Part shown: piece by piece, positions 8,451 to 16,922 of the stretch | Position numbering within the stretch: position 1 is the stretch's first letter | How the letters are laid out: the number at the start of each line of letters is the position of its first letter | Origin: Chlorobiota bacterium | GTDB lineage: Bacteria; Bacteroidota; Ignavibacteria; OLB7 | NCBI GenBank assembly: GCA_016710285.1 | Contig: JADJXR010000001.1 | Coordinates: forward strand, 496,001-560,000 | Direction: 5' to 3' | Length of the DNA: 64,000 nt | Translations under genes and position numbers: made by a program | Notes under the pieces: model-generated | Databases searched by the model: none | Seen by the model: only the letters and a program-made list of their open reading frames with translations | What the model was told of the DNA's origin: nothing

Positions 8451-8927
8451 CTACCATTCTATCAACTCTGGATACGGATTATCCCCTGTCATTAAATAAT
8501 AGGCAAGTATTTTTTCGTTGCGAAGGCTAATGGTCGGAGAATTCCAAGGATATTCCTCAATTTTGAGTGCACTTGCTACTGCTAACATTTTATAGTCAGT
8601 ATCCGAAGCTCCACCACCTCGACATGATACAGCAATGAGGGTGGAATCACCACGTGGTTCAAATGTTACGACGTAGCTGTAATCCCCTTCAGCAACGCCG
8701 TTATAGGTCACAACAATATATTCAGTGATGATCTGCGGTTTCATCTTCGTGTAACGAGCAAGCCATGTCTGAGCTTTTCCACGGCATTCCTCTGTACGTG
8801 ATTTTGGGACTACGAACTCTGATGGTGTGGAGATCAAAGTCCCCAGATAGGCTCGCTGGTCGGAGGTGAGCCTCACACGGCAGCCATAGATGAAGGTCAG
8901 GGAAAGAGCAAGGAAAAAGAGTTTCAT
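8451..8927 (-). CDS. hypothetical lipoprotein
   Basis: The 158-residue protein starts with a lipoprotein signal (MKLFFLALSLTFIYGC, lipobox cysteine at 16). The mature part is small and mixed alpha/beta with no motif I recognise. It lies in an AT-richer patch together with the next ORF and is likely exported and membrane-anchored. Confidence 0.7.
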   Translation of the reverse strand: MKLFFLALSLTFIYGCRVRLTSDQRAYLGTLISTPSEFVVPKSRTEECRGKAQTWLARYTKMKPQIITEYIVVTYNGVAEGDYSYVVTFEPRGDSTLIAVSCRGGGASDTDYKMLAVASALKIEEYPWNSPTISLRNEKILAYYLMTGDNPYPELIEW

Positions 8928-8964
8928 AGCTAATGTTTGATAGGTAAGAGATCGTTTGCAATGT

Positions 8965-9339
8965 TCACCTCATCTCTAACATACTACCGTGACTACCATT
9001 GCACCTAACTTCCTCAATTACAGTTGCTACCTTGTTTTGGTAGGAACACTCATTTTGAATGAAAACCGCTATCCAAAACAGCAAAAGCAAGAAGGGAACG
9101 ACATTTCTGGTTTCCCCTTTGGTACCATCAACGGGATTTTCAACTATCTCAAAAAACGTTTGCTGATAATGAATACTACTCAGAGTGCGGCAAAACACTC
9201 TATCATTCTGGTAGATGCTCTGTATTTTTTCAATGCCTGCTAACAAATCGTAGATCCCCAGTGTTAGTAGTATGATTGCTTCAGGATGCAAGAACTGACC
9301 GTTTAGGAGTTCAATGATGTCGAAGAGTACCAACGCCAC
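8965..9339 (-). CDS. doubtful hypothetical membrane protein
   Basis: This 124-codon frame encodes two hydrophobic stretches (around AIILLTLGIYDLLAG and VVPFLLLLFWIAVF), which random frames rarely do. Its only ATG overlaps the start of the plus-strand FG-GAP gene by 26 bases, so a downstream TTG start may be used if it is real. A shorter plus-strand frame over the same bases looks less protein-like. It could be a decayed gene in the AT-rich patch. Confidence 0.3.
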   Translation of the reverse strand: MALVLFDIIELLNGQFLHPEAIILLTLGIYDLLAGIEKIQSIYQNDRVFCRTLSSIHYQQTFFEIVENPVDGTKGETRNVVPFLLLLFWIAVFIQNECSYQNKVATVIEEVRCNGSHGSMLEMR

Positions 9340-10927
9340 ACTCCCCTTCCTTCTGCTGCTGACAACAGCAGTGGCTCTGCTTGCCCCAATTGCTACTCAC
9401 TCGCAGAACCGCATCTCCCCCCGCCACCCGTCGGTAGCCTACTTGCAGGAATGGGGGTTTATGGTAGGCAGCGGCTTGCCATGCAAGCCAACATGGGGAG
9501 AAGAGTTTGGCAGAAGCATCATCCCCGTGGGTGATGTAAACGGGGATGCAATCGCCGATTTTTTGATAGAACGTAAGCGTTGCGATAGCGCGTTTGGTGT
9601 TGATGGCCTAACAAAAGGCAATGAGTTATTGCTCTATTACGGTGTCAAGGGAGGACTCCCAGCAACCAGCAGTGGACAACGAATCGGTATCTCCGAAGTA
9701 GGTTCACGAACCTACTTCTTATCGGTCGGTGATTACGACGCTGACAGTTATTTCGACATCGTCTGTGGCGTTGAACATTACGCTGATACCACTGGTGGGA
9801 ACAACTGGGAATATCAAACAGGTCGCGCAATAATTTTCTGGGGGAATGCTGAAGGAAAGTACCGTTTGAGCGATACGACACAGTTACCCTGCGATGCACC
9901 GATCTGGATAGCACCATCGCGAGGGTTGACCATTGATGCCAACGCTGATGGCATTGACGACATAGCAATTGTGGGTGCTGGATTTGGTTTTGGTAATGGA
10001 GCGATACGGAACATTGCGAGCATATATATTTATCATGGGAAGAGTGGTTCGCGTCTTGGTCACGATGGCAAAGCGGCAACTGCCGACCAACGATGGTGGA
10101 ATCCTCCAGAGTATAATTGGGTAGAATGGCTTGATCAGGATTGTGATGGTGTGAAGGACATGGTGTTCCATGATAAGGGCAGCTTGGTCGAGAAAATCCA
10201 TATCGCCTATGGTAATCCTCAGACAGGTTGGATAGACACGAACGACATCCAAAGCATAGACACATGGCAAGCCAACGGGCGGTTCATCCTTTTTCAGGAT
10301 GTCACCGGTGATGCCGTCAAAGACCTTGTCATGATCGGTGGCGATTTCACCAATGGGCGCATCAAGGTCTTTGCTGGCAAACCCGGGCAACGATTGATAG
10401 AGCAATACGGCGATGGTCGCGACAGCGCAGACCGTGCCAATGAGCGGTTCCCCTTGCGTCCGTGGGCCCAGATCATGCTGCCAAACGCCTTGCACGATGG
10501 CTGGTTCGGTGCTGAACATGTCTTGTTTGACCTTGGGGATATGAACAACGACGGAACCAGCGAGGTCGTTGCCCACACCTATCCCTACATCATCATCTAC
10601 ACCACAGGGAGCACCATTGATTCGTTGATAGATATTCTCTACAACATTCCAGATGAAAGTTGGGGCACGTTGCGGCGATTAGGAGATATAGATGGCACAG
10701 GTGACATCAGCTACGGAGCAACATGGCAAGGTCGTGTCCACTTTTTGAAGGCTCCACCACAGGATGAGATACCGACGTATGGTGGTAATGTCCGTGAGCT
10801 TCCCCATCCCTTCGAATTTCGATGCCAGCACACCACCGACGTTGAGCAACAACCATCGGAGATTCAACAGATGGAGCTAACCCAACAACAAAAACTGGTT
10901 CCCACCACCCACACACATCATCGCTAA
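9314..10927 (+). CDS. secreted FG-GAP / VCBS-type repeat protein
   Basis: The 537-residue protein has a signal peptide (hydrophobic LPFLLLLTTAVALLAPIA, cleavage near HSQNR). It then shows about seven calcium-loop-like repeats of the integrin-alpha/FG-GAP kind, among them VGDVNGDAIADF, VGDYDADSYFDIV, IDANADGIDDIAI, LDQDCDGVKDMV, FQDVTGDAVKDLV, LGDMNNDGTSEVV and LGDIDGTGDISY. Such repeats fold into a seven-bladed propeller, matching the count. No sorting domain is evident at the C-terminus. The start has a good AGGAG site four bases before ATG 9314, unusual in this window. Composition is AT-richer than neighbours. Surface or extracellular function unknown. Confidence 0.88.
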   Translation: MMSKSTNATLPFLLLLTTAVALLAPIATHSQNRISPRHPSVAYLQEWGFMVGSGLPCKPTWGEEFGRSIIPVGDVNGDAIADFLIERKRCDSAFGVDGLTKGNELLLYYGVKGGLPATSSGQRIGISEVGSRTYFLSVGDYDADSYFDIVCGVEHYADTTGGNNWEYQTGRAIIFWGNAEGKYRLSDTTQLPCDAPIWIAPSRGLTIDANADGIDDIAIVGAGFGFGNGAIRNIASIYIYHGKSGSRLGHDGKAATADQRWWNPPEYNWVEWLDQDCDGVKDMVFHDKGSLVEKIHIAYGNPQTGWIDTNDIQSIDTWQANGRFILFQDVTGDAVKDLVMIGGDFTNGRIKVFAGKPGQRLIEQYGDGRDSADRANERFPLRPWAQIMLPNALHDGWFGAEHVLFDLGDMNNDGTSEVVAHTYPYIIIYTTGSTIDSLIDILYNIPDESWGTLRRLGDIDGTGDISYGATWQGRVHFLKAPPQDEIPTYGGNVRELPHPFEFRCQHTTDVEQQPSEIQQMELTQQQKLVPTTHTHHR

Positions 10928-11064
10928 GGAGAAGGATACACGCCTCCCACTGCTCCAACAATCGCCCATCCCATCCCCACCCACACGCTGCTTCAATAAC
11001 GCAAAATCATGCTGGCTCCCAACACCCGTGCCTTGATCGTGTGACATCCACGAGGAGATAAAAA

Positions 11065-11100
11065 AAACCAAAATCCGCGAACTATCGCAGATTTTGGTTT
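11065..11100 (-). terminator. terminator after tRNA-Glu
   Basis: Arms AAACCAAAATC (11065-11075) and GATTTTGGTTT (11090-11100) pair perfectly. On the minus strand the stem is followed by a run of T residues, directly downstream of the tRNA-Glu gene. Confidence 0.8.
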
Positions 11101-11138
11101 CATTGAAGAGCTTGAAGTTGCTCAGATTTTAGATTTTG

Positions 11139-11210
11139 TACTCCCAACGGGATTCGAACCCGTGCTACCACCTTGAAAGGGTGGCGACCTAACCACTAGT
11201 CGATGGGAGC
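11139..11210 (-). tRNA. tRNA-Glu (anticodon UUC)
   Basis: Read on the minus strand, the acceptor GCTCCCA pairs with TGGGAGT (G-T at the first pair). The anticodon stem CCACC/GGTGG encloses CTTTCAA with anticodon TTC, and the T arm contains GGTTCGAATCC. CCA is not encoded. A T-tailed hairpin follows downstream. Confidence 0.96.
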
Positions 11211-11370
11211 GGCTCTCCGATTCCTTCAACACTCGTGGGCCGTTGTGTTGAATGGGCCGCAAAGATAGCCCCGAACCCTTACCACAACAACCTGTGCGAC
11301 AAGTTTTTACCGGCAGCCGCTCCATACAATGGTGCGCCTTGCTTCCTATGGTGGCCACTTCTTTTAAGGC

Positions 11371-12015
11371 TTACTTCGGATCCATTGGCATCGTTCCGTT
11401 GTTGTCGTACAACACCGGAAGCTGGGGAGGTTTCTCTGGATGCTTCGTGGCGTTCTCTTCCACTTGCTTGCTTGCCGGTTCCGATGCAGAGTTGGCAGGG
11501 GCTTTCCGCACGGAGCTTCCGCCACTTGTTGCCCCGCCCCGATTCTCCTTTCTTCCCGCCTCCGATTGGAAGTGCGCGGGGAGGGAATCGGGGGCAACGT
11601 GTGGCAGAATGGACGACGAGTCGGCAACGGCAGCCGGAGGGGATGTGAGTTTGGCAGGAACAGCCTGCTCCGAAGAACCAAAAAGACTTGGGAACAACAG
11701 GAACGCTCCCCCCGTCGCCACAATCAACGAAGTCCCAGCCGCAGCCAGCCCCTTCAACCAGGGGAGTTTGCTTGCAAGCGACGCTGCCGGAACTTTGGCC
11801 AGCGCGTCCATCAACTGCGCCGATGGCACGGTTGACGGAAGGGGCAGCTGCTGGCGGTCCCGAGCAACGGCGCGGGCAATGGCACGCTCGGCAATCAGCT
11901 CACGCTGCAGCTGCGGATCGGCTTGCGCCTGCTCCACCAAGCTGGCACGCTCCGATTCATCAAGATGATTTTCCACTATCCGCTCAACCAAGCGGCTCCG
12001 CTCTTGCTCATTCAT
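11371..12015 (-). CDS. anti-sigma factor, single-pass membrane protein
   Basis: The 214-residue protein starts at the ATG four bases past the sigma factor stop (12020), which argues for coupled expression and a regulatory pair. Residues 1-60 are an acidic/basic helical region typical of a sigma-binding domain (LVERIVENHLDESERASLVEQ, then DPQLQRELIAERA). One membrane helix spans about residues 90-111 (AAAGTSLIVATGGAFLLFP), followed by a low-complexity Ser/Pro/Ala-rich periplasmic tail. No zinc-finger anti-sigma His/Cys motif is seen. It probably holds the partner sigma factor at the inner membrane. Confidence 0.75.
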   Translation of the reverse strand: MNEQERSRLVERIVENHLDESERASLVEQAQADPQLQRELIAERAIARAVARDRQQLPLPSTVPSAQLMDALAKVPAASLASKLPWLKGLAAAGTSLIVATGGAFLLFPSLFGSSEQAVPAKLTSPPAAVADSSSILPHVAPDSLPAHFQSEAGRKENRGGATSGGSSVRKAPANSASEPASKQVEENATKHPEKPPQLPVLYDNNGTMPMDPK

Positions 12016-12019
12016 TCGT

Positions 12020-12700
12020 TCATTCTCCAGCGTGTGATGTTCCCACAGGTATTGATTGGGAGTGATTGATCTTCGGCGCGCTGCTGCCAACCGCCGCCGC
12101 CACGATTTTCCGCAGCTGCACCCTTGCCCGCGAAGCACGCGCCCAGATTGCTTCTGGGGTTCGCTCCATCATCTCAGCAATCTCGTCGTAGCGATAGCCG
12201 CAATACAGATGGAGGACCAGCACCTCGCGATGCTCGAACGGAAGCTCCTCCAATGCTGCAAGGGCTATCTCCTCCAACTCTGAGGCCGATTGCGCGGAAT
12301 AAAGGGGCAGCGCGTTCTCATCGAATTCCTCCACCGTTACCCACCGCCCGCGCCGGCGCAGCAGGCTGATGCAGGCGTTCCGAGCAATGCGAAATATCAG
12401 CCCCGGCGGATTGCTTATCGGCTGCGATGCACGGCAAAGTTCGATGACTTTTTCCCACGTGTCTTGCACGGTATCCTCCGCCTCGGCCTGGTTCCCCAGC
12501 ACTTTTACGCAGTAGCGGAACAGCCCCGGATTGTGCCGCCGAAACAGTTCAAGAAACGCGGCATCCTCCCCCTGCTGAAATCGCTTCAGAAGGAGCGCGT
12601 CGCCGGACCAGGCTGTGATAGATTCCCCGGCAGGGGGTGTTGCCCCATTATGCGGGACAGGGTCAGTTGCCATAAACGATTCGGGTTCCGAATGGTACAA
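12020..12700 (-). CDS. ECF-type RNA polymerase sigma-70 factor
   Basis: The 226-residue protein has sigma region 2 (AAFLELFRRHNPGLFRYCVKV and the core-binding segment AEDTVQDTWEKV) and region 4 with helix-turn-helix (LPFEHREVLVLHLYCGYRYDEIAEMM...IWARASRARVQLRK). Regions 1.1 and 3 are missing, as in extracytoplasmic-function sigma factors. The ATG at 12673 (MATDPVPH) is an alternative start to 12700. It precedes its likely anti-sigma partner. Target promoters cannot be read from the window. Confidence 0.92.
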   Translation of the reverse strand: MYHSEPESFMATDPVPHNGATPPAGESITAWSGDALLLKRFQQGEDAAFLELFRRHNPGLFRYCVKVLGNQAEAEDTVQDTWEKVIELCRASQPISNPPGLIFRIARNACISLLRRRGRWVTVEEFDENALPLYSAQSASELEEIALAALEELPFEHREVLVLHLYCGYRYDEIAEMMERTPEAIWARASRARVQLRKIVAAAVGSSAPKINHSQSIPVGTSHAGE

Positions 12701-12862
12701 CGAAATGACGCGCCAGGAATACCAAACCTGACAGCCACAAAAAGAACGGATTGCAGCGAAGCAGGTGAAGGCCGCTCGCCGTTACTCAACCTCATCCCCC
12801 TCTCCGTGACGTTGTTCGCGAGCACCGCCAAAGCAGCTGACGGAGAGGGGAACAAGAGAAGA

Positions 12863-12889
12863 GGTAGCCACAGGTCTTTAGCCTGTGGC
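12863..12889. repeat. GTAG-headed hairpin repeat, single copy
   Basis: A member of the dispersed family: GGTAG, then stem GCCACAGG, loop TCTTTAG and stem CCTGTGGC. The stem sequence differs from other copies but stays fully paired. Confidence 0.8.
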
Positions 12890-12891
12890 GT

Positions 12892-12940
12892 CACCCCACC
12901 CAACCCTCCCCTGCCCAGCGGGGGAGGGCTGGGTGGGGTG
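12892..12940. repeat. long intergenic hairpin
   Basis: About 20 paired bases (CACCCCACCCAACCCTCCCC against its near-complement, one mismatch) around a short loop, immediately after the GTAG hairpin. A second smaller G/C hairpin lies at 12997-13018 (CCTCCCCCA/TGGGGGAGG). The gap between the sigma gene and the META lipoprotein (12701-13318) holds these structures and no convincing gene. Confidence 0.7.
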
Positions 12941-13318
12941 ATACGGGCAACGATTGCCCCTAACCAACCCGCCACCGCACTCGCGCCCCCTCCCCGCCTC
13001 CCCCAATTCTGGGGGAGGGGACGGCAGCAGATGCGTGAGGCCCAGAGAGAAAAAGATCAACAGTAAAAACCCTTTCCCCCCAGCATTGGGGGGACGCGTA
13101 GCCCGCCAGGGCGAAGCAGGGGGGCGCGTGACAAGCAAGACTTCCCTTACTTTCCCTTCGTGAAAAAAAAATCCTTCCCCAACATCACCCATGTCAGGCC
13201 AGGCGCAACTGGTGCGTCGTTTAGGTGTGGAGAAGAAAGTTCCCTTGCTGATTGGAAGGCTTTTCCCCAAGCAGAAGCAACCGCACCCAAAACACCAGTG
13301 TACTTCCGGAGAACAACA

Positions 13319-14887
13319 ATGAACAACAAACGAATGTGGCGCGTGATCGGCATCCTTGCAGCGATGATGATAGCGATCACCGGATGCAAAGATGAGTTCC
13401 CGCCATCGCCAGGCGACCCGACCGACACAACGAAAGGGGACCCAACAAAAACCAACCCAATCAAGGGAACGCAATGGAGATTAATCTCCTACCAAACCAC
13501 CAGCGGAACCGTGGTGAACGTTGCCAGCCAGAAGGCCACCATCACCTTTGGCGACTCCGCAAGCGTGGGGGGCTACACCGGCTGCAACCAGTTCGGTGGG
13601 GAATGCTTGATTGATACCGCAACCCACGCCATGACCCTGCGGAATATCTTCTCAACAGAGCGGTGGTGCAACGACATTTACATCGAGCCGATGTATCTGA
13701 ACACCCTTCTGAACGTGGCATCCTACAAGCTGACCACCACAACGCTTCACCTGTACGCAGCCAACGACACCGTGGCAGTGCTGAATTACACCAAAGACTC
13801 CGTTATCATCCCACCGCCGCCACCAACGGGAAAGAACAAAGGGATTTTCTTCAATCAGTTTCCCCCAAGCGGCGGTGCATCATCGCTGGAACCGATCTAC
13901 ACGCTGATGGGAACCAACGACCGCGGGCTGACGCTGAACAAGCTGGAGAACAACGTTCTGCTCAGTTCGGCTCCGCGTGGTGGGCGCGTGGCGTACTTGG
14001 CCAACAATTCCACGAATCCAAGCCAACCATGGTCCTCGCTGGTAACGATCAAGACCGACGGGAGCGACCGGCGGATCCACCTGACCGACAGCATCTACGA
14101 TCTAGATGTTGCCTCGGTGGCGATTTCGCCAAACGGGAAACGGGTTGCCGTTGCCACCATGAGCAAAATTGCGGTCCCGCCGTTTGCCCGGTATGAGCTT
14201 TTTATTTTTGATGTTGATGGAGGCCTTCTTGACCAGTTCGGCATCCAAGAATTAGGCGCGACCCCAACGTTCTCCCCCGATGGAAAATTCATCGCTTTCT
14301 ACGGGTTCAACAATAGTGTGGAGGTGGCAGAAATCGGCAGCAGAAAAACAACGCCCATTGCCAACAATGCCTATCTGCTTGGGCCGGATGCCGGCACCAG
14401 CAACGCCGCCTACGGCCGCGGCGGGCTTGACTGGTCCCCCGATGGACGCTACATCACCTACACCGGGCGGAACGGAAGCGGAAACGAGCGGGATATTTTC
14501 ATCGTTGCCGCCAATGGTGGGTCGGTCCCTGTCAACATCACCAACGATGCTGCCGACGAGTTCTGGCCCGTGTGGTCCCCAGACGGAACCCGAATCGCCT
14601 TCAGCAACACCTTCGTCACCGGCATTTATCAAGTGGCCATGACGCAACTTGACCCCGCAACCGGAGGCTGGTCCGCCAAGAAAAAGATCAGCCCCGACCG
14701 GCTTATCACCGTGGTGCTCCACGACCTCTTCCCGCAGTGGTCCCCCGATGGGAAAGAAGTCCTCTACACTTCTTTCACTACCTTGCCGGAGTTCCAGCAA
14801 GGGGGAACGTTGGAGGTGGTGGACCTTGCCACGCGAACTCCATCAACGATTGCCAGTGGGGTCTATAAAGGCTTTTGGGAGCGATAA
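13319..14887 (+). CDS. lipoprotein with META (HslJ-like) domain and TolB-like beta-propeller
   Basis: The 522-residue protein starts at ATG 13319 with a lipoprotein signal (MNNKRMWRVIGILAAMMIA, then ITGC at the lipobox). Residues about 45-155 form a META domain, seen in GTQWRL, TFGDSASVGGYTGCNQFGG and the FSTERWC segment. After a proline-rich linker, residues about 165-522 carry WD40-like PD40 repeats with recurrent FSPDGKF, WSPDGRY, WSPDGTR and WSPDGKE blades, as in TolB. META domains are linked to heat or antibiotic stress in HslJ; the propeller suggests protein binding in the periplasm or at the surface. The fusion order is uncommon. A hairpin follows 43 bases downstream. Confidence 0.9.
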   Translation: MNNKRMWRVIGILAAMMIAITGCKDEFPPSPGDPTDTTKGDPTKTNPIKGTQWRLISYQTTSGTVVNVASQKATITFGDSASVGGYTGCNQFGGECLIDTATHAMTLRNIFSTERWCNDIYIEPMYLNTLLNVASYKLTTTTLHLYAANDTVAVLNYTKDSVIIPPPPPTGKNKGIFFNQFPPSGGASSLEPIYTLMGTNDRGLTLNKLENNVLLSSAPRGGRVAYLANNSTNPSQPWSSLVTIKTDGSDRRIHLTDSIYDLDVASVAISPNGKRVAVATMSKIAVPPFARYELFIFDVDGGLLDQFGIQELGATPTFSPDGKFIAFYGFNNSVEVAEIGSRKTTPIANNAYLLGPDAGTSNAAYGRGGLDWSPDGRYITYTGRNGSGNERDIFIVAANGGSVPVNITNDAADEFWPVWSPDGTRIAFSNTFVTGIYQVAMTQLDPATGGWSAKKKISPDRLITVVLHDLFPQWSPDGKEVLYTSFTTLPEFQQGGTLEVVDLATRTPSTIASGVYKGFWER

Positions 14888-14929
14888 CATTTCGCTGAAC
14901 AGGGCACAACGATACCGACACAACACCCC

Positions 14930-14955
14930 CGGGCCTGCGCTGTTGCGCAGGCCCG
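14930..14955 (+). terminator. strong hairpin overlapping the next gene's start region
   Basis: An 11-bp perfect stem CGGGCCTGCGC (14930-14940) and GCGCAGGCCCG (14945-14955) encloses TGTT, followed by a T-rich stretch (GTTTATTTTCC). It looks like the terminator of the META/propeller gene, but lies on top of the TTG and GTG candidate starts of the following gene, so it may also control translation of that gene. Confidence 0.65.
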
Positions 14956-16874
14956 TGTCCGTTTATTTTCCGCTTGTTCTGGTGGCGATGTTCGCGCTTT
15001 GGCCGATGCTCACCCTTCCCGCATTGGCCCAATCGGGGATTGGCATTGCGCCGTCGTTGGGGTATGAGTTCGGCGCGCCGCTGCTGCTGCGTCGCGATTC
15101 GGGGAAGGTGAACAGCTTGGGGGTTGATGGAAGCGGGGTTTCGCAATCGCACACGTTTTGGATTGGTGCCCAACTTCACCACGATTCGCTTCTTGGCAAC
15201 GGGTGGCGGTTGTCGCTGGGGGGCGCGGTTGCCCCCTCGGTTTCCAGCTTCACTTCCTCCCCCTTCCCCCTCTCCATCGTGGATTCCACCAACGCCAGCT
15301 TGATCCCAACAACGCGCCAGTTTACGGTTCATGGGACCTCGGCATTGGCGCAGATTTCGGCCCAAGCTGGTGTTTCCATTGGGGGCGCAAACCGGCTAAC
15401 AATGGGCCTGTGGGGAACGTGGCAATTTGCCGCCGATGTGGCCGCAACCGAGGCCATCCTCTTCCCCGATTCCATCACCTTCCCCAATGGCCAGCGAAGC
15501 CGCTCGGTCCCGCTCCTCCCCGATGCAATCTCCCCGCCAATCCATGCCGGAATCCAAGCGGCACTTGAGTTCAACGTGCCGATTGGATATGGCCTGCTGC
15601 TGGCCCCCACGTTCGGCCTCCGCTGTGATGCCACCGCCATTGCCAGCGGCTTGGGGCTGCGTTCGTTCAGCAGTGCGGTTGGGTTTTCGGTGGCCTCCCT
15701 TGCATCGCCCCCTCCGCCGGCTTCGCAGCCGCCACCGCAGCTATCGCCCGCCGCCGTGCCAGCCGCCCCGCCCCCCGCGCCTGCCTCGCGAATCAACGCC
15801 CGGGTTGGTTTGTTTGCCAGCATTGATGGCCAACGGTTGGATGTGGCGCAGGTGGTTCCGTACCGGGTCCATTACCGCTGCGCGATGCCCCTGCTTCCGG
15901 CTGTTTTTTTTCAGCATGGCGACGTGCGATTGCCAGCGCACTACCGCACCATTTCCGCAGCCGAAACGGAAGCATTCGGCAACCTCACTCTTGCTGGATT
16001 AGACTCCATCCAGGTCCATCGCCACTTGCTGAACATCATCGGCCAGCGGCTGCGGCGGAACAGGAACAGCACCTTGCAACTGGTTGGCGCAACCGCCCCG
16101 GGCGAACCTTCGCAGCTTGCCCAGGAACGCGCCAAGCAAGTGCAGGAGTATCTCACCTCGGTCTGGAACGTGGCGCGGCAAAGGATGGCGATTGGAACAA
16201 TGGAAGGGCAAAACATTCCGGAGTTCAGCGGGGTGATGCTGCAAACGGAGGACACCGCGCTGCTTGCCCCCATTTTCTGGGAATGGATTGTCCGCCGAAT
16301 GGCCGTCCCGGGAATTGGAATCGAACAGGAGATGGAAGCCGATGCCGGAATCAATGATTGGAGGCTTACCATCCGCCAGCAGGACCGCCAACTGCTCCAC
16401 CGCAGCCTCCGTTCCGACACGCTTCCTCCCGCAGCCAGCACGCTTCTGACGCTGCGTAACCTGCGGGAACGGGAAGCCACCGAACCGCTGGTGGCCACGC
16501 TGCGGGCGATAGACTCGGTAGGCAACGAAGCAATCGCCACCGACACGCTGCGGGTGGTGGTGCTGGCCGAGCACGACACCACCGAGGTGACGAAGGTCAT
16601 CACCACCGGAACGCTCTTTGCGGCGGAGTATTTCCCGGGCGTTTCGGAGGGGAACCAGCAGGTCCTTCGCTACGTCCTTGCCGACCTGCTTCCCGGGAAC
16701 AGGGTTGTTGTGGGGGAGCGAGAAGTTGAGGTGGGAAGCCAAGTAGCGAAGGCGATAGCAACAGCCGTCGGGAAATCGCGGACGGCAGGGACTGCGGCGC
16801 AAGCAGTTGAGAAGAAGAGCCTGACGGAAGAATGGATATTCTCCAAAAGCACAGGGCTACGGGTGGAGCCGTAG
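14943..16874 (+). CDS. secreted protein with OmpA-like C-terminal region
   Basis: From TTG 14943 the 643-residue product has a good signal peptide (MRRPVSVYFPLVL...PALAQ); GTG 14955 and ATG 14988 are alternatives that shorten it. The first half (about residues 30-245) is rich in beta-strand-like segments of an outer-membrane protein. A Pro/Ala-rich linker follows (about 260-285). The region around NIIGQRLRRNRNSTLQLVG and LAQERAKQVQEYL resembles the peptidoglycan-binding OmpA family, although the classical motif is weak. The C-terminal part is unassigned. Probably outer-membrane or periplasmic, transcribed after the lipoprotein gene. Confidence 0.75.
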   Translation: MRRPVSVYFPLVLVAMFALWPMLTLPALAQSGIGIAPSLGYEFGAPLLLRRDSGKVNSLGVDGSGVSQSHTFWIGAQLHHDSLLGNGWRLSLGGAVAPSVSSFTSSPFPLSIVDSTNASLIPTTRQFTVHGTSALAQISAQAGVSIGGANRLTMGLWGTWQFAADVAATEAILFPDSITFPNGQRSRSVPLLPDAISPPIHAGIQAALEFNVPIGYGLLLAPTFGLRCDATAIASGLGLRSFSSAVGFSVASLASPPPPASQPPPQLSPAAVPAAPPPAPASRINARVGLFASIDGQRLDVAQVVPYRVHYRCAMPLLPAVFFQHGDVRLPAHYRTISAAETEAFGNLTLAGLDSIQVHRHLLNIIGQRLRRNRNSTLQLVGATAPGEPSQLAQERAKQVQEYLTSVWNVARQRMAIGTMEGQNIPEFSGVMLQTEDTALLAPIFWEWIVRRMAVPGIGIEQEMEADAGINDWRLTIRQQDRQLLHRSLRSDTLPPAASTLLTLRNLREREATEPLVATLRAIDSVGNEAIATDTLRVVVLAEHDTTEVTKVITTGTLFAAEYFPGVSEGNQQVLRYVLADLLPGNRVVVGEREVEVGSQVAKAIATAVGKSRTAGTAAQAVEKKSLTEEWIFSKSTGLRVEP

Positions 16875-16922
16875 CGGGGCGATCCTGAAAGAAGGGCCGG
16901 CGTGGCAGAGATCACATCATGC

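Noticed and set aside
8989..9243. Small plus-strand ORF between the lipoprotein and FG-GAP genes
   Set aside because: Weak protein-like character and no ribosome site; the minus-strand frame over the same bases is somewhat more plausible and listed at low confidence.
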